From: JAWKUK01 sp964402175
GTDB lineage: Bacteria; Planctomycetota; UBA1135; GCA-002686595
Direction: 5' to 3'
Assembly (NCBI GenBank): GCA_964402175.1
Contig: CAYOBN010000005.1
Location: 1 to 64,000, forward strand
DNA: 64,000 nucleotides
The translations under genes were made by a program, and so were the position numbers. Positions 45,549 through 56,056 of this stretch are shown piece after piece (position 1 is the first letter of the stretch; the number at the start of each line of letters is the position of its first letter). A model generated the notes under the pieces. The model searched no databases, was not told where the DNA came from, and saw nothing but the letters and a program-made list of their open reading frames with translations.

Positions 45549-46466
45549 ATGAGCGCGCTCGATCCACGCCTGCGCGTCGGAGTCTCCGGCTGGACGCGGC
45601 CCGACTGGGAGGCGCTGTGGCCCGAGCCCGGCGACGATCGCCGCCTCGCGCGCCTCGCCGCCACGTTCGGCTGTGTCGCGCTCGACACGACGCGTTTTGC
45701 GATTCCGGCGGCCCGCACGGTGCAGCGTTGGGGTCAGGCGCTGGCGCAGGCCGAGGGGCCGCTGGCCGCAGCGGACGAGGGCCACCTGCCGCGCCCGTGC
45801 ACGTTCGTGTTCGAAGTGCCGACGCTGTTCCTCGAAGTCGAGCCACCGAAGGCAGCAGACGTCGCCAGCTTCACAGACGCGCTGCGAGGGCTCGTGCGCA
45901 CGCGGCGGCTCGGAGCGCTCCTCGCGCGGTACGACGTGTCGTTCTTGCACGGCCCGAGCGAGGTCCGCCGGCTCGGCCGCATCGCCGGTCAGCTCGCGGC
46001 GTACCCGTTGATCCTCGAAGTGCGCCATCCGTCGTGGTGGGAGCCGCGGGCGCTGGATGCGTTGCGCGGCATCGGTTGGTCGCTCGCCCACGTCGACGCG
46101 CCGGAGGATTGGCGCGCGCGACCGAAGCGGCACGCCCCGACGGGCGCGCTCGGTCTGTTGCGCCTCGCGGGGCGCGGCGGCGGCGCTCCTGACCCAGCCG
46201 CGGCGCACCTCGCGCTCGGCCCCGACGAGGCGGACCACCGCTACGCACCGCCCGCGATGCTCGACTTCGCGCGGCGCGCGCGCGCGATCGCGCGCGAGAC
46301 CGACCAGTGTTTCGTGGTCGCCGCGAATGTCGCGCGCGGGCGAGCCCTCGCCAATGCGTTCGAGCTGCGCTGGTTGCTCGGCCAGGGCGCGGCACCGGCC
46401 TGGCCGACGGTCGAAGCGGCGTTCCCCGACCTCGACGTGTTGCACCGGTCCCCGCCGGCGCTCTGA
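45549..46466 (+). CDS. DUF72 family protein
   Basis: The product has 305 residues. It begins LRVGVSGWTRPDWEALWP, then has CVALDTTRFAIPAARTVQRW, TFVFEVPTLFLEVE, LARYDVSFLHGPSEV and YPLILEVRHPSWW, all parts of the DUF72 TIM-barrel-like family. The later stretch usually reading as SYVRLHG is replaced by ALGLLRLAGRGGG, so it is divergent there. The function of DUF72 proteins is not established. It follows the DUF374 gene by 10 bp. Confidence 0.82.
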   Translation: MSALDPRLRVGVSGWTRPDWEALWPEPGDDRRLARLAATFGCVALDTTRFAIPAARTVQRWGQALAQAEGPLAAADEGHLPRPCTFVFEVPTLFLEVEPPKAADVASFTDALRGLVRTRRLGALLARYDVSFLHGPSEVRRLGRIAGQLAAYPLILEVRHPSWWEPRALDALRGIGWSLAHVDAPEDWRARPKRHAPTGALGLLRLAGRGGGAPDPAAAHLALGPDEADHRYAPPAMLDFARRARAIARETDQCFVVAANVARGRALANAFELRWLLGQGAAPAWPTVEAAFPDLDVLHRSPPAL

Positions 46467-46604
46467 GTGCGCAGAAGGTGGCTCCGGGACCACCTTGTCT
46501 CGCAGTGAGATCCGTGGCAGGCTGACGCGCGACGCTTCGTGCGGGCCGATGGTCGGCCCGCCGGGCGCACCTGCTCCAAGGTCCCGGGTCCCCCGGGCTT
46601 CACC

Positions 46605-48755
46605 ATGTCCACCCAACCCCGGCCCCGCACCCGCGTGGGCCTCGCCGCCCTCGCGCTGCTGCTTCCGGCGCTGCATGCGGCCCCTGCGCAGCGCGTCCCT
46701 GTGCTGCAACCCGATGACCCCCAAGCCGCGCCGCTCGAGCCCGCCGAGGTCGACGAGCGCATCGATCCCGCGCTGCTCGCGGACGCGGCCCAGCTCGAAG
46801 CGTTCGGCTTCATCCGCGAGGGTGACGGCACGCGGACGGACCTGCGCGTCGTCATCGAGCTCGCGCGCGGCGCCGAAGACGTCACGTTCGAGACGAGCAC
46901 CGCGCGCGAGCCGCTGGCCGAAGTGGCCGCGGCTGTGGCGCTGCGGCAAGCGGCGTTTGTCACGCAACTCGAGCAGAGCCTCGCCCCGAGCGACTTCGCG
47001 AGCGTGCGGCTGCTCTTCCCGCTCGACCTGCAGTACATGTGGGCCGCAGAGCTGTCTGACCTCGCGCTGTTGCGCCGCGTCGCCAGCGTGCCGGGGGTCA
47101 AGTACGTCTGGAAGGACAACCTCAACAAGCTCTTGACGAACGAAGGTCGCATCGTCACCGGCTCGGCGACCCAGGCTGCCGCGGGTTACACGGGCGCCGG
47201 CGTCGGCGTTGCGGTCATCGACTCGAACTTCGATCTCTTGCACCCCGAGCTCGGCGGCTCGACGACGCTGCCGAACTCGATCGTGAAGGGGGGCTACAAC
47301 TACAGCACTCCGGGCGCAGCGATCCACTCGCAGAACTTCAACGACTGTTACCACGGCACGGGTACGGCATCGATCGTGCGGCGCTACGCGCCGGGTTGCC
47401 ACCTCTACACGCTCGTCGTCTTCCCGAACGCGTACGACTCCGTGATCGCGAACGCGATCAACTGGTGCGTGACGAACAAGAACGGAGTGGGGGGCGGCGC
47501 TCCCATTCGCGTGATCTCGATGTCGCTGGGCGGCGGTCGCTACTACTCCGCGCAGACGTCGGGGACGATGCACACCGCGTGCGGCAACGCGGTGGCGAAC
47601 GGGATCCTCTGCTTCGCGGCCTCCGGCAACGATGGCTGGACGGATTCGATGGGTTCGCCCGCGGCGTCGACGAACTGCATCTCGGTCGGCTCGACCTGGG
47701 ACGCCACGGGCGCGCCGTATTCGGCGTTCCCGCCCGCCTACTGCAACGACTCGAACCGCTTGCTCGACGAGCGCACGTGTTACTCCGACACTGCGGCGTT
47801 CCTCTCGATCTACGCGCCTTCGGAGCAGGTGATCTGCGCGCGCTGCGGAGGCGGCACGTTCGCGCTCGGCGGGACCTCTTCGGCTTGCCCCGCGGCTGCG
47901 GGGCTCACGGCCCAGTTCCTGCACGCGCAGCCCACCTACGCCGGCAACCGCGCGGGGCTCGTCAGCCTCTACCAAGCGACAGGTGTGCAGGTCATCGGCG
48001 ATACGAGCAAACGCAGGGTCGATCTGACGGCGGCGATCGCGGGCGCGGGTGGCGGCGGCGGCGGCGGCACCCCGCCGCCCACTCAGCTCGCGAACGGCAC
48101 GACCTACAACTACTCGGTGGCGACGGGTGCCATCGTGCAGTACCAGCTCGTGATTCCGACCAACGCGACGAACCTGACGGTGACGCTCACGGGCAGCGGC
48201 GACGCGGACCTCTACGTCAAACGTACCGCGATCAACTGGCCTGCAGAGCAAGGCGCGCACAACGAGGCGGAGTTCAAAGCGCCGTACATCGGCGGCAGCG
48301 CCGAGAGTGTGAACTTCCCTGCGCCCGCCGCGGCGACCTGGAACGTGCTCGTACACGGCTACGCCGCTGCGTCGGGGACCATCCAGGCCACGTGGTCCGT
48401 CGGCTCCACAGGCGCCTCTTGGAAGACCGTCTCCTGGATCCGTGAGACCCCGCACAACTACCAGAACAGTCGGACGTATACCCACACGTACAGCTATCCG
48501 GGTGCGACGCAGGTCGGCCTGCACTTCAGCCGCCTCGATACGGAGCTCAACTACGACTTCGTGCGGATCAAGAACAGCGCGGGGGCGGTCCTGCACACGA
48601 TCTCGGGCTACCCGATCAACAACGGGGTCGGCTCGGCGTTCGGGCGCACCGACGGGTGGGTCTACATCAACGGCAGCTCGATCACGGTCGAGCTCATCAC
48701 CGACCGCTCCGTCCGCGATTGGGGCTACCGCGTGGACCTCGCAGCGGCGTATTAC

Positions 48756-48758
<3 letters not shown>
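46605..48758 (+). CDS. Secreted subtilisin-like (S8) serine protease
   Basis: The product has 717 residues. Signal peptide at about 1-30 ends near ALHAAPAQ. A propeptide-like region runs to about residue 180. The catalytic triad is complete: Asp206 in VAVIDSNFD, His250 in CYHGTGTAS and Ser425 in GGTSSACPAAAG, with the oxyanion Asn342 in ASGNDG. After a Gly-rich linker at 497-505, a pre-peptidase C-terminal (PPC)-like domain follows (TYNYSVATGAIVQYQLVIPTN and GDADLYVKR), then a CUB-like beta-sandwich ending in YRVDLAAAYY. It is an exported protease. Multiple cysteines suggest disulfides. The stop codon is the first triplet of a heptamer repeat. Confidence 0.92.
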
Positions 48759-48811
<53 letters not shown>

Positions 48812-48864
48812 CACGCGAGCGGCGCCCCCCGAGCTCCACACGGGAGCTGCGGGGGGCGCCGCGT

Positions 48865-50346
48865 TCATTCCTCTGTTTCGGACGCTGCGCTCGGCTCGGG
48901 CAGAAACTGCGTGAGCGCCGCGCCGACCAGCGCGTAACCGAGGGCCACCCACGCGCCCACGAGCGCGATGCGCGCGGGGTCCGGTTTGTCCGAGGCCGCA
49001 AAGGTCAGCGTCAGCCACGCGGCGGCGGTGCCCAGCACGCGCCCGCCGATGTTGGCGGCGAAGCTCTCGCCCGTGCCGCGCAGGTGCACCGGGAAGACGA
49101 GCGGGATGTAGTTGCCCCAGAAGCTGAACTGCGCGACGACCAGGAAGCCGGCGACGAAGATGCCGGCTTTGATCCAACCGAGGCTCGCAGGGTCACCGAG
49201 TTGGCCCGAGATCCACCAGAAGAACGCGGGGACGAAGAAGAGCGCGGGGAGCTGGAAGAGGCGCAGGAGCGTGCGCCTGCTGACGACGGCGACGGCGAGG
49301 GCGGCCAGCGCGAGGCGACCCGCCATGCCGCCGATCTCCTGCCAGAACGTGACCTTGGCGACCGTCTTGTCGCTGGCGTTGCCGCCCACCTGGCGTCGCC
49401 GCGCCGGCGGCAGCTCGGGTTGACCTGCCTCGCGCGCTGCGGCCGTGGCCTCGCCGACCGCTGCTTTCGCCGTTGCGATGACCGCGGCGTGTCCGGCTTC
49501 GTCCGGGGTCCCGATCCGCTGCGCGCCGAGGATCTGCGGCAGTTGCTGGATCGCGCCGAACGCGAGGCCGTAGCTGGCTGCGAAGACCAAGGTCGTCAAC
49601 ACGGTCGTCGCGCGGAGCTTCGGCGCAAAGAGCTCGCGGATACGCGGCCGCCGCAGTGTGCCCGCGTCCTTCTTGCGCTGCCACTCGGGCGACTCGGGTA
49701 GGAACGGCCGAATCAGCAGCAGCGGCAAGGCGGGGATGACGCCGGAGATCAGGGTGTAACGCCACGCTTCGTGTCCGCCGTGGATCGCTGGAAGGTCCGC
49801 GGCCCACTTTGCGGCCAGCACGTTCGCCGCGGCGACGAGGAGGCCTCCGAGGGACGAAAACGCTTGGGTGTAGCCGAGGACTCGCTCGCGCTGCTTGGGC
49901 TCCGAGAAGAGCTCGGCGAGCCATGCGACCGCAGCGACGAACTCGACGCAGACGCCGATGAAGACGAAGCAGCGGAAGACGAGGAGCTGGACGAGGCTCG
50001 TCGCGAATCCGGCGGCGCAGGCCGAGAACGCGTAAAGGAGGATGCTGAACGTGAGCACACGCCGGCGCCCGAGCCGGTCGGTCAGATAACCGCCGAGCAA
50101 GCCGAAGACGCCGCCAGCCAACGCAGGCACGAAGAAGAGGATGCGCGCCCACTGCGTGAACTCCGGTGAGCCCGGGACGAGCAACGGCGCGCCATCCGCG
50201 CCCACACCGCCGAGGGCGGCCAGGGCCGGCTTCACGATCAGGGGCAGCATCAGGAGCTCGTAGATGTCGAACGCGAAGCCGATGGCTGCGATGACGCAGA
50301 TGAGCCACTGCGTGCGGGTCAGTCCGCGGATGTGCTGCGAATTCAT
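48865..50346 (-). CDS. Major facilitator superfamily transporter
   Basis: The product has 493 residues. About twelve hydrophobic helices are seen, with the MFS loop motif GGYLTDRLGRRRVL between helices 2 and 3 and the mid-protein basic segment PFLPESPEWQRKKDAG. The early stretch LICVIAAIGFAFDIYELLMLPLIVKP resembles sugar or organic-acid MFS permeases. An extra cytoplasmic loop of about 65 residues (near residues 300-365) is inserted in the second half. Substrate is not predictable. The start ATG at 50346 gives MNSQHIRGLTRTQW and lies divergent from the beta-helix protein gene, 149 bp away. Confidence 0.85.
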   Translation of the reverse strand: MNSQHIRGLTRTQWLICVIAAIGFAFDIYELLMLPLIVKPALAALGGVGADGAPLLVPGSPEFTQWARILFFVPALAGGVFGLLGGYLTDRLGRRRVLTFSILLYAFSACAAGFATSLVQLLVFRCFVFIGVCVEFVAAVAWLAELFSEPKQRERVLGYTQAFSSLGGLLVAAANVLAAKWAADLPAIHGGHEAWRYTLISGVIPALPLLLIRPFLPESPEWQRKKDAGTLRRPRIRELFAPKLRATTVLTTLVFAASYGLAFGAIQQLPQILGAQRIGTPDEAGHAAVIATAKAAVGEATAAAREAGQPELPPARRRQVGGNASDKTVAKVTFWQEIGGMAGRLALAALAVAVVSRRTLLRLFQLPALFFVPAFFWWISGQLGDPASLGWIKAGIFVAGFLVVAQFSFWGNYIPLVFPVHLRGTGESFAANIGGRVLGTAAAWLTLTFAASDKPDPARIALVGAWVALGYALVGAALTQFLPEPSAASETEE

Positions 50347-50495
50347 GTCCGACAACGTACGCTCCGGCGGGCGTCCGCGCTCGGGGATCCCCGGCGAAAG
50401 CAGGACGTGCGCGGCGCCTCTGCATGCGCTCGCGGAGGCCGCGCGGGAAACGTGCCGGACGCCCATGGGCGGCGCGCCTCGTGCAACGTGGGACC

Positions 50496-52148
50496 ATGAG
50501 CCGCGTCTCCCTCCTGTGCGTCGCCCTCGCCCTCGGCTCGACGTCCGTCACGGCCCAGGTGCCGTCGAGCATGGCGTCGCGCGCGCTGCGACCCGAGCAG
50601 ACCCCGCTGTGGGTGGGCGCGCCGGTCCAACGCGAGCTCTCGCTCACGCGCGATCCGGCGCTGGGCGACACCGCCAACGGGGCGCGCTTCGCTGCCGCGG
50701 TGCAAGCTCTGCAGCCCGGCGATCGCCTGACGGTCGGCCCGGGCGTCTGGTCGGTCGACGCGCTCTTCACCGTCACGCTGCAAGGCACGCCGCAAGCGCC
50801 CATCCGCATCGAAGCCGCGCCCGGTGCCACTCCGGTGCTGACGCGACCCAACGCCTTCCAGAACGTGGTGAACTTCGGCACGGACACCGTCCCCGCGCGC
50901 TTCGTTCTGCTGCGCGGCTTCGAGCTGACGGGCGGCTCGATCGGTGTGCGCGTACGGCGCGGGGACGACCTCTGGTTCGACGAGCTGCACCTGCACCACG
51001 TCGGCAGTCACGGGCTGCGCGCGGCCGAGTTCGACACGGCGCGCCTCTATTGCACACGCTGCGAGGTCCACCACACGGGCCTGATCAGCGGGACCGGGGA
51101 CGGCCTCTACATCGGCGCGAACGCTGGCGCTGCAGTGGCCCGCGAAGCCGTGATCGCGCTGAACCACGTGCACGACACGTTCGGCTCCCAGGGCGACGGC
51201 ATCGAGCTCAAACAGGGTTCATTCGGCTGTTTGATCGCGGAGAACGTCATTCACGAAACGCAGTATCCCGGCATCCTCGTGTACGGGACCGCGGGCGGCG
51301 CTCGCAACGTCATCGAGAGCAACGTCGTGTGGGGCGCCGCCACGAACCCCTTCCAGGTGCAAGGCGAGGCGCTCGTGCGCAACAACATCGTCTTCGCCGG
51401 CGCGCAGGCCGCTTTGGTCAGCTTCGACCACCAAGGCACGGTCAGGGACTTGGAGGTCGTGCACAACACGTTCCTGGCGACGACGGGTGAAGCGGCGCGG
51501 CTCCAGCATTGGGGAGGACGTCCAGGCATGTTGCTGGCGAACAATGCGCTCTACAGCGACGGCGGCGTCGCGCTCCTCTGCCTGTCTGGCATGGCGGGGG
51601 TGACGGTCACGGGCAACGTCGTCTTCGGTCCGACATGGAACGACGGCGGCGCGCTCCACCGCGCCGGGCGAGGACCCATCGACTTCGTCGATGTCACCTT
51701 CGATGGCGCGCGACGCGACGCACACCCGAGCGCCACGAGCGCGCTCTTCGGCGCCGCGTTGTCTTCGTTCCACGCCGCAAACGACCGCACGGGCGCGCGA
51801 CGCACCGCGGTGCTCGCCGCGGGAGCGCTGGAGTCGGGCACCTACGGGCGCTACCTCGGCGCGGACTCCGCCGTGGTGGTGCGCTCGAGCGGTCCCTTCG
51901 GTCCCGGTCTGCCGGGGGTCACGCTCACCGTCTCCGGCGGCCCGAGCGGCGCCTTCGGCATGCTCGGCGTGCTCGGCGCAGCAGGCTTGCAGCGCACGGT
52001 CTATGCGCTCGATCCACAGGGCTCCGCAGCCGTGCCGCTCGGCCCGTGGAGCGCTCCGATCTCGACGCGCTGCGCGGTGCGGGACAGCCAGAGCCCTGGC
52101 GGGACTCGGCTGTCGCAGTGGATCGAGTGGTTCGCGGGTCCCTACTGA
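50496..52148 (+). CDS. Secreted right-handed parallel beta-helix protein
   Basis: The product has 550 residues with a signal peptide at about 1-22 (VSLLCVALALGSTSVTAQ). Residues about 65-420 consist of short repeats with the pattern of a pectate-lyase-like parallel beta-helix (GFELTGGSIGVRVRRGDDLWFDELHLHHVGSHG and NVIESNVVWGAATNPFQVQGEALVRNNIVF). Asn/His/Asp turns recur, but no lyase catalytic set is evident. The C-terminal 130 residues form a beta-rich module with SGPFGPGLPGVTLTVSG. Probably a polysaccharide-binding or processing exoprotein, substrate unknown. Confidence 0.8.
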   Translation: MSRVSLLCVALALGSTSVTAQVPSSMASRALRPEQTPLWVGAPVQRELSLTRDPALGDTANGARFAAAVQALQPGDRLTVGPGVWSVDALFTVTLQGTPQAPIRIEAAPGATPVLTRPNAFQNVVNFGTDTVPARFVLLRGFELTGGSIGVRVRRGDDLWFDELHLHHVGSHGLRAAEFDTARLYCTRCEVHHTGLISGTGDGLYIGANAGAAVAREAVIALNHVHDTFGSQGDGIELKQGSFGCLIAENVIHETQYPGILVYGTAGGARNVIESNVVWGAATNPFQVQGEALVRNNIVFAGAQAALVSFDHQGTVRDLEVVHNTFLATTGEAARLQHWGGRPGMLLANNALYSDGGVALLCLSGMAGVTVTGNVVFGPTWNDGGALHRAGRGPIDFVDVTFDGARRDAHPSATSALFGAALSSFHAANDRTGARRTAVLAAGALESGTYGRYLGADSAVVVRSSGPFGPGLPGVTLTVSGGPSGAFGMLGVLGAAGLQRTVYALDPQGSAAVPLGPWSAPISTRCAVRDSQSPGGTRLSQWIEWFAGPY

Positions 52149-52158
52149 TGCTGCGGCG

Positions 52159-53361
52159 TCACCGCGCGAGCACATCCGCGGGCTGTGCTCCGAAGCGGAC
52201 GCGCAGCAGGTAACGCGCCTCGGCGTCGAGCGCTTCGGGCGCGAGGCGCTCGCCACCTTGGAGCGCGCTCGAGAGGGCTGCGACCCGGGAGCGATCCCAG
52301 CGCCAGAGCGCGAGCTCCAACACAGCGGAGGCGGCGAGGGCCGTCACTGCCGCTCCGACGACGAGGCCCAGCGCCGCGCGCGGGTCGGTGCGCCGATTCG
52401 CCAGGTTCGCCAGCCCGAGCGCCGCGAGCGGGACGAGCGCCGTGCCGGTCCACGGAAGGCCGAGCGCCGCCGAGAGCGCCGTCACGGCCACCACGGCGCA
52501 CGCGGCGGCCCGCAGCCAGAGCGGCGCCGGGGCCTCCTCGGCCGCGCGACTGCCCCGAGCGAAGAGCGCGAGGCTGAGCGCGAGGCTGGGCGCGACACCC
52601 AGGGCGAGCAGCGCCGTGCCCGGCGTGAGCTGGGCCAGGACCGGATCGAACGTCTGCACAGCGAGGGCGCGGCGCACGATCGTTGCGACGACCGCGGCGA
52701 GGGCGAGGAACGCGAGCGCTCCGCGCGGTCCGCGCTCGGCGCGTAGGTGCGCCGGCCCCAGCGCCAGCAAGACCGCCGCGAGGGCGGCGACCTGCAGGCT
52801 GCTCGCTGCCCATGCACTCACGACGACGAGGCTCGGTCCGAGCAGCGGGCGCGCGCCGGCGGCTCGGTCGGCGCCGAGCGCGCGACCGAGGAGCCACGCC
52901 GCGAGCGCGCCCTCGACCCAACCACGGCAAGGCAAGCGCGCGCCGATCACGAACAGAGGAGCGAGCGCGGCCGCGAGCCCCGCGGCGAGGGCCAGCCGTG
53001 GCCCGACGATGCGGCGTGCCATCCACACCAGCAGCACCAGCGCGCTGCCGGCCGCCGCCCCTTGGATCCAGGACCAAGCCGCCTCGGCGCCGCGCGTTTC
53101 GCGGCTGAGCCAGCGCGCGAGCCCACCGACCGGCTCCGTCACCCGCACCGCGGCGTCGAGGGTCGCGACCACGTCCTGGGCCACGAGGGGCCGCGCGACG
53201 GGGGTCGCCCAGACCAACAGCGTCACGCCCAGCGCCAGCGCGGCGAGCGCCGCCCACGGCAGCTCGCGCTCGCGCCAATCCGCGTCGGCGACGGCTTCGG
53301 CGATCCGATCGCGCGGGAAGAGGTCCCCGTCCTGAGCGATATCGAGCGGCCGATCGTGCAC
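52159..53361 (-). CDS. Polytopic membrane protein, unknown function
   Basis: The product has 400 residues from a GTG at 53361. About nine to ten hydrophobic helices can be seen: PWAALAALALGVTLLVW, AAAGSALVLLVWMARRIVG, LALAAGLAAALAPLFVIG, SSLQVAALAAVLLALG, and others. The helix/loop layout (including RLPCRGWVEGALAAWLLGRALG) recalls ArnT/GT39-type glycosyltransferases, but the typical catalytic DDE motif is not seen. An ATG at 53427 would lengthen the N terminus by 22 residues. It is an orphan between the convergent beta-helix protein gene and the divergent mutarotase-like gene. Confidence 0.55.
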   Translation of the reverse strand: MHDRPLDIAQDGDLFPRDRIAEAVADADWRERELPWAALAALALGVTLLVWATPVARPLVAQDVVATLDAAVRVTEPVGGLARWLSRETRGAEAAWSWIQGAAAGSALVLLVWMARRIVGPRLALAAGLAAALAPLFVIGARLPCRGWVEGALAAWLLGRALGADRAAGARPLLGPSLVVVSAWAASSLQVAALAAVLLALGPAHLRAERGPRGALAFLALAAVVATIVRRALAVQTFDPVLAQLTPGTALLALGVAPSLALSLALFARGSRAAEEAPAPLWLRAAACAVVAVTALSAALGLPWTGTALVPLAALGLANLANRRTDPRAALGLVVGAAVTALAASAVLELALWRWDRSRVAALSSALQGGERLAPEALDAEARYLLRVRFGAQPADVLAR

Positions 53362-53549
53362 CCGGTCAGTGTACGCCGCGCTCCGCGGGCGCTCACGAGC
53401 GCTCGCTGAAGTCCGCGCGGGATTCACGCGCGCGCGAGCTCCGATCGACAGCTCGGCCCAGCTCGCGCAACTCGCCTGCAGCGTCCGCGCAGCGACCGGG
53501 CCTGCCCGTCACTGGTACACCTCTCGCGGCCTGGGTACCTTCGCGCACC

Positions 53550-53921
53550 ATGGCGCACGCAGCTCCGCAGTCGTCGACCACCGCGCCGCGGCGCGTCGGC
53601 ATGGTGATCGGACTCAAGCCCGAGATGGAAGCGCGCTATCGCGCGCTGCATGCGGACCCCTGGCGGGCCGTGCTGGAGCGCATCACGCGCTCCAACATCC
53701 GCGACTACTCCATCTATCTGGCGCGCTTGCCCGACGGCCTGTACCTCTTCAGTCACTTCGTCTACGTCGGCGCGGACTGGGACGCTGACATGGCCGCGAT
53801 CGCGGCCGACCCCGAGACGCAGCGCTGGTGGCGTGAGACCGACCCGTGCCAATCGCCGCTGCCCGACCGCGCGCCCGGCGAATGGTGGACTCGGCTCGTC
53901 GAGGTGTTCCACCATCCCTGA
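53550..53921 (+). CDS. rhaM: L-rhamnose mutarotase-like protein
   Basis: The product has 123 residues, about 15 longer than RhaM. The core KPEMEARYRALHADPWRAVLERITRSNIRDYSIYLARLPDGLYLFSHFVYVG, and WWRETDPCQSPL near the end, are clear for the L-rhamnose mutarotase family. These enzymes interconvert alpha and beta rhamnopyranose. No other rhamnose genes are nearby, so it could act on another sugar. The N-terminal 15 residues look like unstructured extension, and the GTG/ATG choice leaves the start slightly open. Confidence 0.82.
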   Translation: MAHAAPQSSTTAPRRVGMVIGLKPEMEARYRALHADPWRAVLERITRSNIRDYSIYLARLPDGLYLFSHFVYVGADWDADMAAIAADPETQRWWRETDPCQSPLPDRAPGEWWTRLVEVFHHP

Positions 53922-54130
53922 CTCACGCTCCCCGGTCTGTCCGATGCCGCGCAGCTAAGAGCCTGCGCCAAGGAAGTCGGTTCGCGCCGCGGATCCGAGC
54001 TCATGTCGCCTGGCGACACCTCATGCTCGGGACAGAACCGCTCCCTCGAAGCCAGGCACACGTTTTCGAGCTTGGTTCGCGATCCACGCCGGAGGTCGGA
54101 TACCGTGCTCGGTGATTCGGTAGAGCGCGC

Positions 54131-55912
54131 TCAGACGACACGGTCGCGCCAAGTGCCGCGCCGGAATAGCGCCAGGCTGACCAAGGCAAAGATCGAATAC
54201 GTCACAGGCACGGCCCAGAAGACGCCTCGCTCTTGCATGCCGAGGCCCTTGGCGAGGAGCAGCGCCAGCGGGAGCTGCAGGACCCAGAACATCCAGAAGT
54301 TGATCCACGAGGGCGTGCGTGTGTCGCCTGCGCCGTTGAAGGCCTGCTCCATCACCATGCCGAGGGCGAACGCGGGGAATCCGAGGCCCATGATGCGCAG
54401 CGCGCTGGTCGCGACGGTCGCCACGGCGGCGTCGGCGGTGAACTGCGCGACGAGCTCTGGCGCAAAGACGCCGAAGACGAGGCCGACGCTGGAGAGGGCG
54501 ATGACGTTGATGCGCGCGGCGACACCTACGGCCTCAGCGGCGCGGTTCGGGTCGCGCGCACCGAGCGCTTGGCCGACCATCGTCGCTGCGGCTGCGCCCA
54601 CGCCGTAGGCCGGCATCCACGCGAAGAGGATCACTCGTATCGCGATCGTGTATCCGGCCAGCGCGACGCTGCCGCAGCCCGACACCACGCGGATCAAGCC
54701 CATCCAGCTCATGGAGCTGAGCGCGACCTGGAACGTGCCCCAGCCCGAGAGTTGCGCGACGGCCACCATGACCTCGGGTTCGACCGCGACGTGGCGGCGG
54801 CGAACAGCGAGGTGCCCGCTGCCTCGCACGAGGCACCACAACGCGTAGGCGAAGCCGACGCCGCGCCCTACGGTCGTGGCGACGGCCGCGCCCACGAGGC
54901 CGAGCTCGGGCAGCGGACCCCAGCCGAAGATCAGGGCCGGGTCGAGGATGCAGTTCAGCCCGTTGGCGAGGATCAGGACCCGCATCGCGACCGCGGCATC
55001 CCCTGCGCCGCGGAGCACCGCGTTGACGAGGAACAGCAGGAACGCCGTGCCACTGCCCAGCAACGTGACGCGCGTGAAGTCGAGACCCTCCGTCAGAACA
55101 GCGGGTTCGGCCCCCATCAAAGTGAGCAGCTCGGCGGCGAAGAGCGCGCCGCCCAAGCCGATGACCGTCGCCGCGAGCGCTCCGAGGATCAGCACCTGCA
55201 CCGCGGCGCGCGCCGCTGCTTCGGGGTCCTTCTCGCCGATGCGCCTCGAGACGATGGCGGTCGCTCCGATGCCGAGGCCGAACGCCAGCGTGTAGACGAC
55301 GATCATCAACGACTCGGTGACACCGACGGTCGCGACCGCGGTGGCGCCGAGTTTTCCTACGAAATAGACGTCGACGACGGCGAAGAGGCTCTCCATCGAC
55401 ATCTCGACGACCATCGGTACGGCGAGCAGCAAGAGCGAACGTCGCACGGGGCCATCCGTGTAGTCGCGCGCTTGCCCGCGTAGGCCCGACACGATGTCCG
55501 CGACGATCGGCAGCCTGCGCGCTGCGGGGTCACACACAAACGCCGCGACAGCGCCCAGCGCGTAACGTGCGAGGTCCGCGCTCTGCCAGCCCTGGCCCAG
55601 AAGCAGGCGCCCCGGCAGTGTGCGCCGCACCGCGTCCAGGGGCGCAAACGAGAGGAGCTGCGAGAGCTCGACGAGCACGCTGATCCCGAAGGCAGAAGCG
55701 ACGAGCCGGAGCGCGCTCGCCGCGGGCATCAGCCACGCGAGCGATGTGTACACGGCCGCCGTCCAGAGCGCGTCCCCCCCGTGCGCGGTGAACCAACGCG
55801 GCAACCACTCGACGCCGCTGCGCGACACGAGGCCTAGGGCGACGACAGCGAGGAGGACCGCAGCGGTCCGCGCCCGACGGCGCGCGGGTTCGAGGTCGGG
55901 AGCGAGTGCCAA
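54131..55912 (-). CDS. DUF2809-MATE efflux transporter fusion
   Basis: The product has about 593 residues from a TTG at 55912 (start uncertain). Residues 10-130 form a DUF2809-like small membrane domain (AVVALGLVSRSGVEWLPRWF, GDALWTAAVYTSL, VELSQLLSFAPLDAVRRTLPGRLLLGQGWQSADLARYALG). Residues about 150-593 are a MATE exporter starting ARDYTDGPVRRSLLLLAVPMVVEMSMESLF, with RGAGDAAVAMR and NGAGDTRTPSW motifs. The two parts share one uninterrupted frame. A GTG at 55492 could be a separate MATE start. MATE proteins export drugs or metabolites with Na+/H+ antiport. Substrate is unknown. Confidence 0.8.
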   Translation of the reverse strand: MALAPDLEPARRRARTAAVLLAVVALGLVSRSGVEWLPRWFTAHGGDALWTAAVYTSLAWLMPAASALRLVASAFGISVLVELSQLLSFAPLDAVRRTLPGRLLLGQGWQSADLARYALGAVAAFVCDPAARRLPIVADIVSGLRGQARDYTDGPVRRSLLLLAVPMVVEMSMESLFAVVDVYFVGKLGATAVATVGVTESLMIVVYTLAFGLGIGATAIVSRRIGEKDPEAAARAAVQVLILGALAATVIGLGGALFAAELLTLMGAEPAVLTEGLDFTRVTLLGSGTAFLLFLVNAVLRGAGDAAVAMRVLILANGLNCILDPALIFGWGPLPELGLVGAAVATTVGRGVGFAYALWCLVRGSGHLAVRRRHVAVEPEVMVAVAQLSGWGTFQVALSSMSWMGLIRVVSGCGSVALAGYTIAIRVILFAWMPAYGVGAAAATMVGQALGARDPNRAAEAVGVAARINVIALSSVGLVFGVFAPELVAQFTADAAVATVATSALRIMGLGFPAFALGMVMEQAFNGAGDTRTPSWINFWMFWVLQLPLALLLAKGLGMQERGVFWAVPVTYSIFALVSLALFRRGTWRDRVV

Positions 55913-56056
55913 GGCTGCTCGAGGAGCGCGTGCTGTACGGTGGCCCGCAAGGTGACGGCCCCGCGAACGGCGCTCGAAGGCGCCCGTTTGTAGACGGTAC
56001 CCGCGCCGCGCCGGAGGTGCTGCAACCGTGGAGCGGTGCGCCGCGAATTCGTCCCG

